A stretch of DNA of 64,000 nucleotides from Lomentospora prolificans (taxonomy: Eukaryota > Ascomycota > Sordariomycetes > Microascales > Microascaceae), in contig JARFXM010000006.1 in assembly GCA_029532625.1 (NCBI GenBank), positions 2,542,001 to 2,606,000 on the forward strand, read 5' to 3'. The position numbers were made by a program, and so were the translations under genes. The stretch's first letter is position 1, and every line of letters begins with the position of its first letter. The notes beneath the pieces are model-generated. The model did not search any database. It saw only the letters and a program-made list of their open reading frames with translations, and was not told the origin of the DNA. Shown here one piece after another: positions 33,566 through 46,666 of this stretch.

Positions 33566-36500
33566 AGTGAGTGCCTGTGTATTAACACGACACTTTCATC
33601 TCTATTACCGGCTGGGCATCCTCGCTCCTTCCCCTCCCCAGTAATAGTATCCCTCAGCTATTAGATAGTCCTCCTCAGTGGACTCTTACGCTTTCTCGTT
33701 CCTCTTGCTGTCCCTTGTCTAGTTGAGACCAGAAATCCCACACTGGTGCCCAGTTTGCAGGGAGAGAGGAGGGAGAAAGGGGGGGGGGAGGGTGCTGTCG
33801 ATGGAGAGAGGAAGGAGAACGGAGCCAGCCACACAAACGACGCAATAACATGACTTGAGAGAAAAGACAGGGCATCGGGAATGGTGCATCTCTTGTTCTC
33901 GGCCCTTTCCCCTCACTTTTTCGTCGAAATACGTCGACCAAGAATAATAGGGAAGAAGGAAACCCACACGCGCTCAGTCCCCACGCGTCGGCGATTCCGG
34001 GAACAAAAACATTATTCAATATGCAGGGATATATACACTCGACTTGCAGATTTTTGTTCTTCCCCGGCTTCAAAATGACGAGGATCGTTTCTGTCGTAAG
34101 GCTACGATGTCCCCCCGGGGGGAGGGGGGCAAGTGAGGAGAACAAGGGACGCTGAAATGCAGGAGGACGCGATTGTTACCGTGTCAGCCCACGTCTGAAG
34201 TGTTCGCCGATCTGGAGCCAGCCAGTCACAACCTTGGAAGACCGAGCGCCCGCTGAACACTTCCGCCAGCCCAGAAGCTGGCTGGCTATGGCCATACTGG
34301 TAGAACCTTGGTCTCTGCGCAAAGTCTTCCAAGGTAGTTTTGCGGAATTTGAGATTTTCAGCGTCGCAGTCGTGGCTTTTCAAGTTTCCAACATGAGCTT
34401 TCTCCGACGTCAATGTACGACACGGTGAGACGGGGTCTCCTTTGCTGACACTTGCGTAGTAATGGCAACCACAGAAAAAAAAAAGAAACTTGATATAATC
34501 TATGCTTTTCCGTCCTCCGTTTTTGGACTCCTCTGCCACGTGATTGGGATTACGAGTAAGCCGTAAAAAAAAAAAAAAATCAGATCTGGCGGGAGCTGCA
34601 AAAGGTGAGGTTCGAGATAGATATCCTCGGGGTCCCAGATTCGCGCATTGTTCTCGTCCCGCGCCTCGCCTGTTGGCGAAATGGTGGAGATCTGTATATT
34701 TGCAATTACGATTTGCCTTACTTTCGCTTCAATACTGTGGGGGGAGGGGGCGTGTGTCGTCGCCAGTCTATTTCTCGATATTGATTTAACTTTGCCCATC
34801 TTTTGCTTGCAGCGGCCTCAGCTCTCTGTTCTTTTTCCTTTGCTGGCTTCTGTCCGTCAAATTGATTCGATAGTGGCTGAAGGGAAAACAGACTACTGGG
34901 ATTGCAGCCTACTTAATGCAGGTACCGAGATGGCCCCGTTTACCCTTAGCCTTTCTTCTCTCTTTCTTGTTGCAGGTGCCTTGTTCCTGAATTGGTTTTT
35001 GCTGCTGCATGTACATATGATGTACTCCATGTCACACTGTTCTACTGATTATTACTGGAGAGATTTCTGGCCACAGACACACGGACGGCTCCATCGATTG
35101 GAGATACACAAGTCCATGCGCCAGACCCTTCGGCCGCCCAACACCAACGCAAGGATTTCCCCTTCAAGACGCATCAGGCAAGAAGGAAAAAACACCCTCG
35201 CCAGAAAGGAGGAAAGAAAGAAAGAAAAATATGCGCAAAACCTAGCCAACTGGCGAAACACAAAAACCCTAGCGCTTACTGAGACACCAGTCACACAGAA
35301 CATTCAAGGTTTGAAGTGTACTGGTGGCGCAAAAAACCGTTGCTGGCATCCAGTGTAAGTCGATGCTGGCATTTCCCTCCCCCACCACCAAAACAAAGAT
35401 CGTGCAGCACAGCGCGCTCGCTCGTTCGGCGCATCCTCCTGTCTACTGTCTGGTAACGCCCAGCCTCCGCACTCTTGCATTCTGCCTGTGATGGTGACCC
35501 AGAGCCCCCGATAGGCTGCTCTGAACCAGCATCCTCGAATCCCACGCAGCACTAGTCTGGACAAAGGGGAGAGTGGCGTTCCCCAGTCCCATGTGGTCAC
35601 CATGTGATTGATCCGTCACTGTCGTTCCGCATGTGCGGCTTGCGTCCTTCCTGATGCTTGGCTGGACCCTAACCCACCCCCCCAAATGCAGAGTTTCCCC
35701 GAGCTTAACAGGCCGGTATTATACCCCATATGCAGTTATGGAGGAAGAAGAGGGCGGTATAAGTCGGGTGCGATATCAAGGATATGACCTATACGCGCCA
35801 AACACGTACGTCCGCTAAGTCCAAAGAAGACTGGAAATCCGGCCCCAGTTACCAGCCAGGAAGGAAGAACAAATCTACGTAGAAGGAAAGAAAAGAAAGA
35901 GGGAAAAAAAGACAAGGGCCTCGTCGCACTCCGCGAATCGAGGTGACGGGTGCTAGAAAGTATACGGTGGGCCCATTTAGATGCCACTCCAATACAGTGG
36001 TATCAAGCTTTGTGTGTTCTCGCCATCAATCTCTCTGGGTCTGCCCGTCCTCGCCTTACATCCACCCCTCTTCAGGCATACATCACCGTGTAAGCAACTC
36101 TCCACTCCATGCTTCACCTTCTAGCCTCGTCTACAACTTCTCTTTTTTTCCTTTTTCCAGTTTTCTAATCGAGACTGCAAGGGACATGTGCCTTGGTTAC
36201 GGACGGGCGCTAGCTATCGCAATGCCGCTCGGTGATCTCTCGGGCGTTCTAGCCGGGGACGCTGGCCTCGTCCCATGCAGGAAGGAACAAAAAAGAAAAG
36301 TAAAAAAAAATCACCTCGTCTAGCGACCATCCAAAATTTCCTTCTGGTTATTTGGAGGAGGCGTAGAACCTTGTGATAGATTTCCCCTTTTTCCCCTCGT
36401 TCGGTGGTATCACCAAAGATCCTCGGCTGTGAACTTCTGTTCCCCGGGTAGGGCTATGCAGAAGGAGGGGAGCCAACGACTTACACAGCATTTACGCTTT

Positions 36501-36722
36501 AACCGTTGGGCTGCACGTCGACTTAGCCGTGATCGGCTGTGGAAGCCAAGTACACTGACCAACACGGAGAATGGGGAGTATGAAGAAGAAGGGAAAAAAA
36601 AAAAGCTGTGGCCACAAGGCGGGCGTTGTGGCTCGAGGCTGAGCCCAGAAAACAGGGGTAGTGACATTGGCCAGGACCGAGTATGACCCATCATCATGGA
36701 GAATCATGATCACTAACAAGCC

Positions 36723-36749
36723 TTTTTTTTTGGGGGGGGGGGGGGGGGG
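36723..36749 (+). repeat. T9G18 tract
   Basis: Nine T directly followed by eighteen G, a sharp pyrimidine/purine switch. G18 can fold into a G-quadruplex on the plus strand. Such runs are also assembly-error prone. Confidence 0.9.
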
Positions 36750-37000
36750 AAGAAGAGTTTTCTCTTTCCCCTCCTTCGTTGCGCAATCGCCAACACAGAG
36801 CGGGGAGGCGCAGCAAGCCCTACCGCTCCTCTCCTTCCGTCTTGGTCTTGTCTTTTTTCTCAGGAACGAGCAGGGCAACAAGAAAACCGGAATGGCGAAA
36901 CTGGGAGATCGCCTCTTCGTGGGACGAAACACGCATCGCCACGGAACTCTAATATCTTTCTAGTGTTTAGATGGCCATCGTAACCTTGGAGCAGATCGTT

Positions 37001-40000
37001 TTGGGAACGCACCCCCCTAGCCCGTCAATCACTTGATCCAAGTAGAATGGCGGCTACGGGTTCAATGGAAACAGGGAGAAGAAAGATGGTAGGAAAAGAA
37101 AAAGGTCGGTAGGTACACGTTGGTCGCTGCGAAAGCCTATGACGAATGTTCCCGTCTTGCCTCTTAATGCGATGGTAAGCCAAGGATGGAAAGGCCAGAG
37201 CACAAAGACCACAGGGCTCCATTTCTTTATCCCCCTTCAAGCCGCAAGGTACAGCTCGAGCACAGCCGCCCAGAGCAAGGGTCCTACCAAGGCGCAATGG
37301 GCCAGCTATCGCGTTGTTTCGCCTTCCTTTCATTTTTAGGTGTCGAAAGAGCTCAGAGGTTCAAGTTTACGCGGCCGGCTGCCTCTTTGCTCTCGGGCTA
37401 TGGACAGAACGGGGAGCGAGAAAGGGTGGACACACGCACACACGCTCACACCGCCGAGAAGTACAGGACGGACACATAGGTGGGTTGCGACCCAGGTGGA
37501 GGAGGAAAGAAGAAACGAAGTGGAAGGGGATTGCAAATTTGTGAATAAGCAAGCCGGATCTACGAGCGTCGAGGCGTCAAGTGGTTCGACCTGTTACTAG
37601 ATCTCCAATCCGCCGTATCACCTTTCTAACACGGCGACCCCTCTCCTCTTGGAGAACGGAAACCGTGGGTATCGTTCGGGCATGGGAGAGAGGTGGCCCG
37701 CCTGGGGACACTGTGAGCTAGCCTTCCCTTCCTCTTCGGAGGGTTTCGGGAAAACGGAATCCGGAAAACGCTCGACTCTATCCGCTGTGTATTGTTCGTA
37801 GAATCAACGTTAGTCAAGTGTCCCTATTATTCGATTATCCTCGAGATGTAAATGTCGACTCATAGACCTGAGGGCTCTCAGGGAATTCGAGACCTCTCGC
37901 ACGATGTCAGCAGCCGGTCCAAAACCAGAAACAGACGTTGAATGTCTTGGCGAGACGTCTCGCAACCTGGGGTATGGTCAGATGAATAAGCCTATCCAGA
38001 GAGCCCTGTTCATTGGTCCAGCTGACCCAATTGGGCAAAACGGAATGCACTCCACAAGCGTGGCCTTCGGCCACACCATACGAGAACCCCACCCAAACCC
38101 ATGAGCTCAACCACTCAGAGCAGGCCTGGCCCGTCTTTTTCCCCCAACGTTACGTGTGTTACAGATCTGAGACGAAAGCACCCCTGCAATTAACCCCTCC
38201 GTCCCCCAATCCCACGACTCAGGATACCTCAAGTATTGTACCCCTCCTTACCAGCGCTCCCTTCTTCACTTGTCGTTGTCGTCCAACCCTTGACAGACGA
38301 CAAGGAGGAGAAGCGTCAACCCAAAACCTGCCCACCACCTTCTTCTTTATAACCTGTGCCTCTTTTGTTGGACTCCTTTTCGTAGGGAAACAGTCTCGCG
38401 CTAATGTACTGACCGGAATCCAACCAGCGCTGCCAAAGAGCTCCCAGTGGCGTATTTCAGCGTGGGTATCCAACTCTTGGCCCCTACTCGTGGGCAAACT
38501 GAGAAGGGGGGAATGTCCAGATTCCGACGCCGCCGGAATGGATGGATGTCCAGAAAACCCGTGGCTGACGGAGGATTGGATGACAGCCACCCACACCCAG
38601 TCTTGCCTCTGACCCTAAACCGACTCGAGTATGGCGCATGCTCCAATTGTGTCTCCCGTCCGGCAATCGGCGAGTCTTGATAGGCAGCTCCTGGGCTGTT
38701 AGCTTCAAACTCAAACCTCCCGTTACAGATGGTACAAGGCTTCCGAGGCCACCGAACTTGTAAGCTTGTCGTAATCCATCGGTCTAACTATGGTATTCGA
38801 ATCTTTTTGTATCTCGAGCAGAGGGCCCTAAACACATACGTATGACCCTCCTGTCGCGACAATTCGTTTTCTTCTCTTCCGCGCACTTACGCTTAGCTCG
38901 CCAGCAAGAGTGCAGCGCGTCTTGGATTGATTAACAAAATGGCGCCGCGAGGCGCACGGGGAATGTTCGTTTCCACGAAACTCATCTGCTCTTGTCTTTT
39001 CTCGGCGTCGTCAAACACGGGTCCCATGATTCAAGTTCCGCATCGAAAAAGGACATAGGGTCGACTACTGCGAGAACAAAAGAGCAATACTTTACGAGCA
39101 CACCACATCAGTCCACTGCATCAGTCCAACTCCGGACAGAATCGCCTCGCCTGGTCAACAGTCGCAAAGTTGTGCCTCCTCTCCACAAATATTCTCCGCT
39201 GATAGCGAACAAGGGGAGAGATGAGGAGGGGTGCTTTTTTCTTTTTTTTTTCTTTTCTTTTTTTTTTTTTTTTTTTTGCTCGCGAACCCTGTCCCGCCAG
39301 CCTAACTGTTCGGTTCCAAGCCCCTGCTATGAAACAATCTTGCACCCTGCCTCGGTAGCACTACCCAGTAAAAATCTCCGGATTTAGCTAGGCGTTTGAA
39401 TCCTCGTACGGGTCACGCCGAATCCAGCCAGAGCAGTTTTCACTTCATTTAATCATCGAGTTGTATTGAAAGAATTAACGAGAGAGAACAAGGGGGGAAG
39501 AGTGATATGCGATAGAAGTTCAGTTAGAACGAGCTATCAGTAGAATTAGAGGACCGAAGTGGAACATTGCTTGACCACTGTCGGACGTCGGGAAGGCGAG
39601 GCTTGGGCTAGCATGAGACTGCCACTGGCCCACGTCGACCACGAATAAGTGGTAATAAGGTAGTATTGCATGCTGCTGGCTTCAATTCACCCGAACCAGC
39701 GCAGGCTTCGGCATCGTCACTGGTCAGCGCACAACTCCCCCGCATGTACAACGCCACCCCGATCGAGCTTTATCCAAAAGTATATGTGCCATATTATGTG
39801 GCAGATTTATAGGCCACCAAGGGAGCACCGTGGCGAGCTGCGCACTTTGGCTTCTCTCGAGGAGCCTCTTTGTTCCGCAATGATGCTCGACACGGTACCG
39901 TTATGATACGCCTCGGCCGCTCTGTATCCCTTCCCTTTCTCGAAAGCGGAGGAGAAAAGGTGACGGGACAGAACGAGGCAGAAAATTGCCCGACTCCAGG

Positions 40001-42000
40001 ATCGTATTGCCAAACACGATCGCTCATGATCCTCACGTCTCTTCACTCCCAGCTTGATGATTCAACTTCGCATCTTCCCTCGCTACCACGTCAAATCTTG
40101 GTAACGGCGGGATATCACCGCTGAATTCTTTTTTTCCTTTGTCGCTCTTTTTCGCAAAACAACTTATTTGCAGATTAACCTTGCAGGCGTCTGGCCGTCG
40201 GGTGATATGTTGTGTCATAGTCTAGACCTCTGACGTCCGTGTGGCCCTCCCGCAACTGGTTGGCGACGGGTGGCTGCGACCAAGATTTCCATCTTTTTGG
40301 GAATTCGAGACCTCGCCCGACCCACAACGCGGAACGGACGGGTATGAAGAGGCACGTCTTTGGTCCCTTTGAGATTCTCTAAACTTTATGAAGGGTAGAT
40401 CGGACTTGCTGCGCCCCGATGCGATCGCTGTTGGAGTTCATCAAAGTTACCAGCTCCGGATCTCAGAGATAACCTGTCCCAGCAAAAAAAACTACAGCAC
40501 TCGAAACTAATCGTGGAGAGCAGGGAGGTAAAAAAGCCGCTCTCCCTCTTCGGGCTTCTTTCTTTCTAACAGTTCCAGCCCTGGAGACGCTGGTCCGTAT
40601 GGAGATATTCGTTCTTTCATCCTTCCGGTGTCGAGTCGTATGTGGGTTTGTGGAGAATGTTGTATTTCTTTCGGGAGCCGATGGACACTTACATGATGGA
40701 AGAAAAATGTGACTTCATTTGGCGCGAGAATACTTGTCTGGGCCTGTCTTCGTGGACTTTTCGCCGTCTAGCTAGGCTGTAATACGGTATTAACTCGGGA
40801 GTCCAAGGGTTGAAGATGGAGCCCTCCAGACCATTCTAGCCGATTTCCAGTGCGCTAAGCCCCTGATGCAACCAAAGTGTGCAGCCACAGCCTGGCGGCC
40901 CCTGGCATGTGGGATGCACGCCGCAAAAAGACCAATTATAATACCTAATTCCCGCCATCTTGTACCTTAATCTCTCGCTGCAACCCGCCAACCAGAGCTT
41001 ATCCATCAGGGTAGAGGGTGCTGAGAGGTTGGCGAGGATGGGTAGGCGGGCCATTCTGCATCATCTTCAATGATCGAAGGGCTGTGTTTGAATGATCGAT
41101 AATGTAATTCACGACGCGTTTCTCGAGTCGAGATCCCCTTTGTGGCTAACCATGGAAGGAGAAACACTGGGATGTGCGCCTGTGCTGCCAGCCTTGGCGA
41201 GATCTACAGTACTGCCCCGCGACAGTGTCGAGTTCGACAAGATGTGGGAGGGTAAGGACGGTTGGCATCTCCTGCCTCAGAATTAGAGTGACTACGCAGG
41301 ACGGGGGACACATTGACACGAAGCGGGCAGGTGTAAGTGAGGGTTGGCAAGTGCGCACGACTCGGACCTGCCGTAATCGCGCTCTCCGTGGGTCTAGGAC
41401 CAGTGCTCTGATAATATAATCGACCTCATGAGGAACTCTACGATTGCGACTGCCACAAACTCAAATTACTATCAATTTGAAGGCAGTAGGAAAGTCCTCC
41501 ATAGCTGGTGGGGAGGTGAAAAAAGCCAACAGTGAAACTGACCAAATATCCTGCTCGTCTAGAATTACCATATCTCGATCGCACAATCTGCTCATTTCCA
41601 AAGATGTCCGATGGAATCGCCAAGCCAAGTATTCTGTGCCCAATTGGCCGGACCTCTCAACCCGTAGAGACTGCGAAGCCAGTACAATTTTTGATACCCA
41701 CTCAACAGACAGCCCTGGCGGGGTCTTTCTCCAATTTCTTCCACACCCTGTCGAACTCTCTGACACGCCCCCTTCCGGATCCTCCCACCTCTGACTTGCA
41801 TCCTTACTTGGCGCCGTTTACGCTACTGTACAATACAGTCGGCGACTGCTTTTTCGAAGACTCCACGTTCTCACGTCCGGCCGAACGGCTCCGTATTACC
41901 CTGCCCTAGGTCAAGTCACAGGTAGTCCGGTAACCCTGCCCATGACGGGTACAAGCGTCGATTCGAGTGAGGAGTGTCGCTTGTCTGCGATTTTCTTTCC
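37001..42000. other. Gene-free stretch, middle part
   Basis: No gene recognised. A T-rich run (39235-39277) is the main low-complexity element. Frames up to about 199 codons exist (38013-38612) but overlap others on both strands and show no conserved motif. No tRNA or rRNA seen. Confidence 0.55.
39235..39277 (+). repeat. T-rich run
   Basis: About 43 nt, almost all T with a few C, inside an otherwise mixed intergenic region. Confidence 0.85.
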
Positions 42001-44243
42001 TTTGGGAAGATGCGGGAGTGGTCGAAACGGCCTCCCTAGCTTTTCTCTAACACTGCACAAGCACGCGATTTTTGTAGCACCCGCGCGTATGTATCCCTTT
42101 TTTATCCTCTACCAGTGACCTCTAACATTGCCATTCATCATCACCACTGCAGAATGCACCAGTAATCCTCGGTGCATTTTTAAAACTTAGATAGCTGGCC
42201 CGCGTCATAAAGAACGAAAACTGCCAATTCGCTTCCCACCATCATTTTACTGTGCGAGCGCCCTGCTTCGAGACGGCGGATCCTCCGTGCTGGAGGAGTA
42301 CCCGCACGTATATTCTCGACGTTACTGCCACGGCCCTGTGGAGGTGTTTTATCCTTCTCGCCTTGGTCTCCCCCGATTCTCGCTCCCCCATTCAAGTAGG
42401 CAAGGAAAATTCGACTGAGGCTCGCCCTGGTTCCATCAGCACCGTTCTGCCACACTCGCACATCATCGACGATACTTTTTCGCACTTTGCTGCGACCAAC
42501 CCCTGGTCACTTCTGATGCCCCATCGCCCATCTTGTTAGTTATCGATAGAATCCCTGTCAACCTAGGTTCCTCGGGAACACAACACCCTAGAACGACCCC
42601 GTCTTCCCTTTCTCACTCTGTCTCCGAGTCCGCCCTTGTCCGCCCTCAGCGAAAAAGAGATGTAGGAGACGGCCTACCCTTGCCAGTCTGGGTGTCTGGT
42701 ACTGGACTTACTCTTAATAGCTCTGAACTTGGAGCTTTTCTACAACGCACGCCCTGCCCACACCCACATCCACACGCCCCTGCTCTCTCCTCCACACCTC
42801 ACCCTCCATTCCCTCGATACCCACACCCATACGTAAGGTACCTGCTTGCTGTAGGTACCATGCCTCGTCTCAGTCCTCGTCCTCGTCTTCGCCCTCGCCG
42901 TCTCTGGATCCCCCCGTCTTCCCTCCACCGCCCCCCATCCCACCTCATGGTACTCTTTTCTTTCGTTCTTTTCACTACCCAGTCCACAGACACCACCCAG
43001 GCGTGTATCAAGGAACCCGGCTGGGCTCCTACCGATGTTCCGAACCTGACCGTGCTGAGTTGGTAGGTACGAAGAGGATGCGCGTGAGATCTCTTCCCGC
43101 TCTTCTTTTATACTCTCCAGGGTCCAGCACCGCCCCTCATATTTGGCTTTCTTTCGATCCTCTTTTCGCCCGTCTTCCCATTTACAGTCTTGCCATTGCT
43201 ATTGCTAGTCACTCCTTTCTCCTGCCTTAAGTTTGCTCTATAATATTCTTCTATTATCACCCCAATCCCGAGCCTTCCTTCCGCTTGTTAATACCCACCC
43301 GACATATACATCTATAACTAAAGAGCTGGCCCTCTCTGCTTTCCCCTCCCGGATAAGACCCAGCCAGTTGCCTACTTTTACGCATCAACATCCAAACGAG
43401 TTGGCATTATACGCTCCCATTTCCCGACCTTGATACCCGTCTGCTTCGACAAACCGGAGTCGTGCCCTTTGGATCTATTCTCATCGAGGAGACTGAGGAG
43501 AAGAACGAACAGCCCCCGCAATTCTTTTAGCAACAAGTCGTGTTCAATACGTCGGAAGAGAAACCGGGGAAGACTGGCCCTCGCAATTGAAAGCCCTCGA
43601 TCGATACTGGCTGGAAGATTCCTTGCTCAATATCGCCTCGCTTTCCGTCCATTCCCTCAAACCAGGACTTCACCGAACGCCATTCATTCTTACTCGGAGA
43701 TTAACCCGTGAGCAGTGCGCGCGCGCTCTATCCTTCTCTCTTTTAAAGAATCCCTTGACCTGGTCAGTCAAGCATCTGGCCACTGCGCCAGATATTGCTT
43801 GTAAGTGAAGAGACCCCTTCAGCTCAGCCGGACCACCCCGGTCGGCCATGGCATCCAGCTCGGCCTCCTGCGCATCACGAACCTTTCCACCAAGCATGAT
43901 TTGATCCCGCTTTTCTCCTGTTCTCCTGTCTATTTTTTCTCTTCTATTCCAACACGGTCCTTCCCCCACCCCTGCGACCTGCTTCCACCCATGAACCCCA
44001 AGATACCACACTATATCGTGCTTGCACTTACCGGCCTGCTCATCCGCCTTCACTCATCCTCTTGTCTAAAAGCACGATGTGCAACTGCCGTCCTTTTCAA
44101 CGCAACTCTCTCCCATGTCCTTGATGAGCCTTCGTCCGAGCATCAGTGCTAACTGCCAGGTCTTTTGTCGATAAAGTGTCCGGTGCAAGATAAATTGAAT
44201 CATCCCATTTACATACACCTTGAGTCCATTTCGACGGCCAACC
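42001..44243 (+). promoter_or_regulatory. Pyrimidine-rich promoter / probable long 5' leader of the Rua1-domain gene
   Basis: About 2.2 kb in front of the Rua1-domain gene is strongly enriched in C and T on the plus strand (for example 42750-42960 and 43200-43450) and holds many ATG-initiated short frames. Fungal developmental regulators often have leaders of 1-2 kb with upstream ORFs. The composition fits that, but no transcript boundary can be read from sequence. Confidence 0.4.
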
Positions 44244-46666
44244 ATGGACTCCAATCAGACACAGATGTAAGTCGGCTCCATGTGCTTTTCCATGCATGAA
44301 AGGCCCCTCGGCAGACAAGTAGACTTACACCTTATCGTCTTGGCGATTGTAGCCAACAACAAATACAACCGTCCTCGGTGCAGTTCGACTCGAGCCCGGG
44401 CGACAAATTTAAGAGGGACCATACCCCCAGGCCTACGCCTATCGTCACCATGAACGACAACGACATGCCCGTCAAGTCTGAAGCCATGGCTACTGCAGGA
44501 ATCTGGACCACTCCAACCTCTCAAACAATGAGGCCTCGGCCGGCAACCATTCACGAGGGTTTCTCATACAGCATGGGAGAAGAGTATGGCAGCATTCACC
44601 CTTGGGACTCGTCGTCGCTGTCTTTGCAACAAACCCCTAGCGATACTGTGTCCTCGCGGCCTATCTCGATGCATCAAGAGTTCTACACCCCGACAACCTT
44701 GGAATCAAGTGAGAACATTACGCCCTATAAAAACCGCGACTGTGGAGTACTAACACGTTTGTTCTTAGACCCGTGGCATCAGAAACCCTGCGAAGACCCT
44801 TATGAGCTCCCTAACTTGGATAACGAGATGAATATCGGCCAAGCGTACACCACAGACGAGGCGATCCCCATTCTCGACTTGAGATATCCAGGCCCTCCTC
44901 CTGACGGCGAGTCGTCGCTCTGTCTTGACACGACCATGAGCAACCGTCGCATGTCGGGCTCGTCTTTTACCATGTCGACTTCGGGTGGCCTCTCAGAGAT
45001 GGCTTCATACGAAGACTTCTCTGCCGCGCTCTCAGAAGCCCCTTCTTTCGGATCCGAGTACCCACCCCCTTCCAACCGGAACTCGCTCATGTCTTCCACG
45101 CAATTGTCACCCGTAGCGTCACCTCGCATGACACCTCACGGCAGGTCGGAGCTCGTACGAACGCACAGCCGTGGCAGAGCCTCTCCATCGCCGCGCCCGG
45201 GTATGAGGACAGCGCCTTACAGCGTCGACGCGGCGAGAAACAAGCGGTGGTCTACAGGCTCCTACGGACCGGGTCCTAACAGGCGGCCATCTCCGTTTGT
45301 ATATCATCCTGGAAGCGATCTCTTTGCTGCCCATCAAAGGATGTCGTCAAGGCATTCATCTCCTACTATCCCGAGCAATCATCTCCCGCTTAACTTTGGC
45401 AATTTGCAAGCAGCGCAGCAACACCCATACCTGATGCCTGGTGCGCCAGCATACCGCAATAGCATGCTCCTACCTTCTCAGCTTCCATCCCAGCTCCCGT
45501 CTCACGGATTCCATCCTGATGCGCACCATCATTTTGAGGCCCCGCCGCCCCTCCTCTCTCACGGCCTCTTCCGTATGCTTCAAAGCAATGCGGATCCTCA
45601 TGCGCTACACGGCCACTACACCGACCTCTCTGATCCTCCGGATCTCTATGCCTCTCTCCATGAGGAGCAGATACCCCCGCCACCTGAAGATATGAACCCC
45701 TCAGATCCTGACCTAGTTCCCCATGAGCAAGAGCTACGATTTGAGGGCGACCTTTACACTCCCCGATGGGTACGCGGCCACGGCAACAAACGAGAGGGCT
45801 GGTGCGGAATCTGCAAGCCTGGGAGATGGTTGGTGCTCAAGAACTCGGCCTTCTGGTACGACAAGTCCTTTACTCATGGCATCAGCGCGGCTACAGGTAG
45901 CCCTTTCCAAGAACCCCAGGAAACGAGGAGGATGGACGGCAACCCGGATGTGTGGGAGGGACTGTGCGGTAGCTGCAACGAATGGATTGCCCTTGTTAGT
46001 AGCAAAAAGAAGGGAACCACCTGGTTCAGACACGCGTACAAGGTAAGTTTTGTCAATGCAGCCTGCAAGAGGCGTCGATCACGACAGATGCTTTGGAGAA
46101 TCTGTTTGTAGTTCCACATGCTAACCAGCCTTTGCTCAAAGTGCCACACCCATCCCAAGATCAAGGATGCCCCTAAGCGCCGTAGGGAGAGCACCACCCG
46201 CGTTCTCGCTCCGCCACCCTTGACCAAGCCGACAGCTGATGGACAACAGCAGCTACAACAGCAGCCGTTGACTCCTCAACAAGCCCAGGCGCCTCCTCAG
46301 TTGCAATTACAACTACAGCCTCAACAGCAGCAGCAGCAGCAGCAGCAGTCGCAACAACAACAAGCTCCATTGACGCCGCAACATCAAGTACCCCAGCCCT
46401 TGACTCCTGTTGTACCTGTCCATCCTATGTCTGCTGGCTTGATGCAGATGCCCCTTCAAAGTCAGATGCAACTCCAAGGTCCACCCCAGTTGGCTCTTCA
46501 ACACGTTCAACACCAGCAGCATCAGCAGCATCAGCAGCACCAACAACACCAACAACACCAACAACAACAGCAACACCATGCCCAGCTAGTCCCCCCACCG
46601 AGGCCAGTCCCCCAAACTAGCCATTTAATGGTACCAGTTGAGAGTGGGATGCCTGGCATGATTTGA
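44244..46666 (+). CDS. Transcription regulator with Rua1 C-terminal domain (DUF4451) and polyglutamine tail
   Basis: Predicted nuclear regulator. Four exons, 44244-44266, 44353-44708, 44769-46042 and 46142-46666, give 725 residues. The ATG (ACCATGG) opens MDSNQTQ. Intron 2 (60 nt, GTGAGA..TTCTTAG, branch GTACTAAC) is in frame and without a stop. Removing it joins LES/N/PWHQKPCEDP. Residues 1-430 are Ser/Pro/His-rich and likely disordered. The Rua1 C-terminal domain spans about 440-560: GHGNKREGWCGICKPGRW, LKNSAFWYDKSFTHGIS, GLCGSCNEW, WFRHAYK, and across intron 3 CHTHPKIK. CxxC, CxxC and CHxH look like zinc ligands. The domain is named after Ustilago Rua1, an activator of glycolipid genes, and occurs in S. 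pombe Meu26. Exon 4 adds a basic patch and Gln-rich segments (about 585-630 and near the end) with CAG and CAA runs. A target pathway cannot be read from this. Confidence 0.9.
46321..46372 (+). repeat. CAG/CAA repeat coding polyglutamine
   Basis: A run of CAG codons followed by CAA codons inside exon 4 of the Rua1-domain gene. A second CAGCAT/CACCAA repeat lies at about 46505-46575. Length is likely to vary between strains. Confidence 0.85.

Larger units (their letters stand above)
31098..37000. other. Gene-free stretch, left part
   Basis: Nearly 6 kb without a recognisable gene. Notable contents are an A33 run (32109-32141), an A28 run (33535-33562), several 8-13 nt A runs (34477, 34564, 36302, 36594) and a T9G18 tract (36723-36749). 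The longest open frame is 236 codons (34648-35358), hydrophobic at the start and very basic at the end; it has no family resemblance, and I consider it fortuitous. CCAGC/GCTGG motifs recur. Confidence 0.55.

Noticed and set aside
34648..35358. 236-codon open frame on the plus strand
   Set aside because: No family resemblance, extreme shift from hydrophobic to Lys/Arg-rich composition, no promoter or splice context, and other frames are open in the same area. Best explained as chance in a long non-coding stretch.
38013..38612. 199-codon plus-strand frame
   Set aside because: No signal peptide or domain and an overlapping minus-strand frame of similar length; treated as fortuitous.
37881..40314. 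A 16-mer (GGGAATTCGAGACCTC) present at 37881 and 40299
   Set aside because: One shared 16-mer is close to what chance allows in 64 kb, and the flanks are not similar, so this is not a repeat family.
44800..46579. Minus-strand frames, including a Leu-rich one at 46313-46579
   Set aside because: Antisense of the Rua1-domain gene; the Leu run is the complement of the CAG/CAA repeat.
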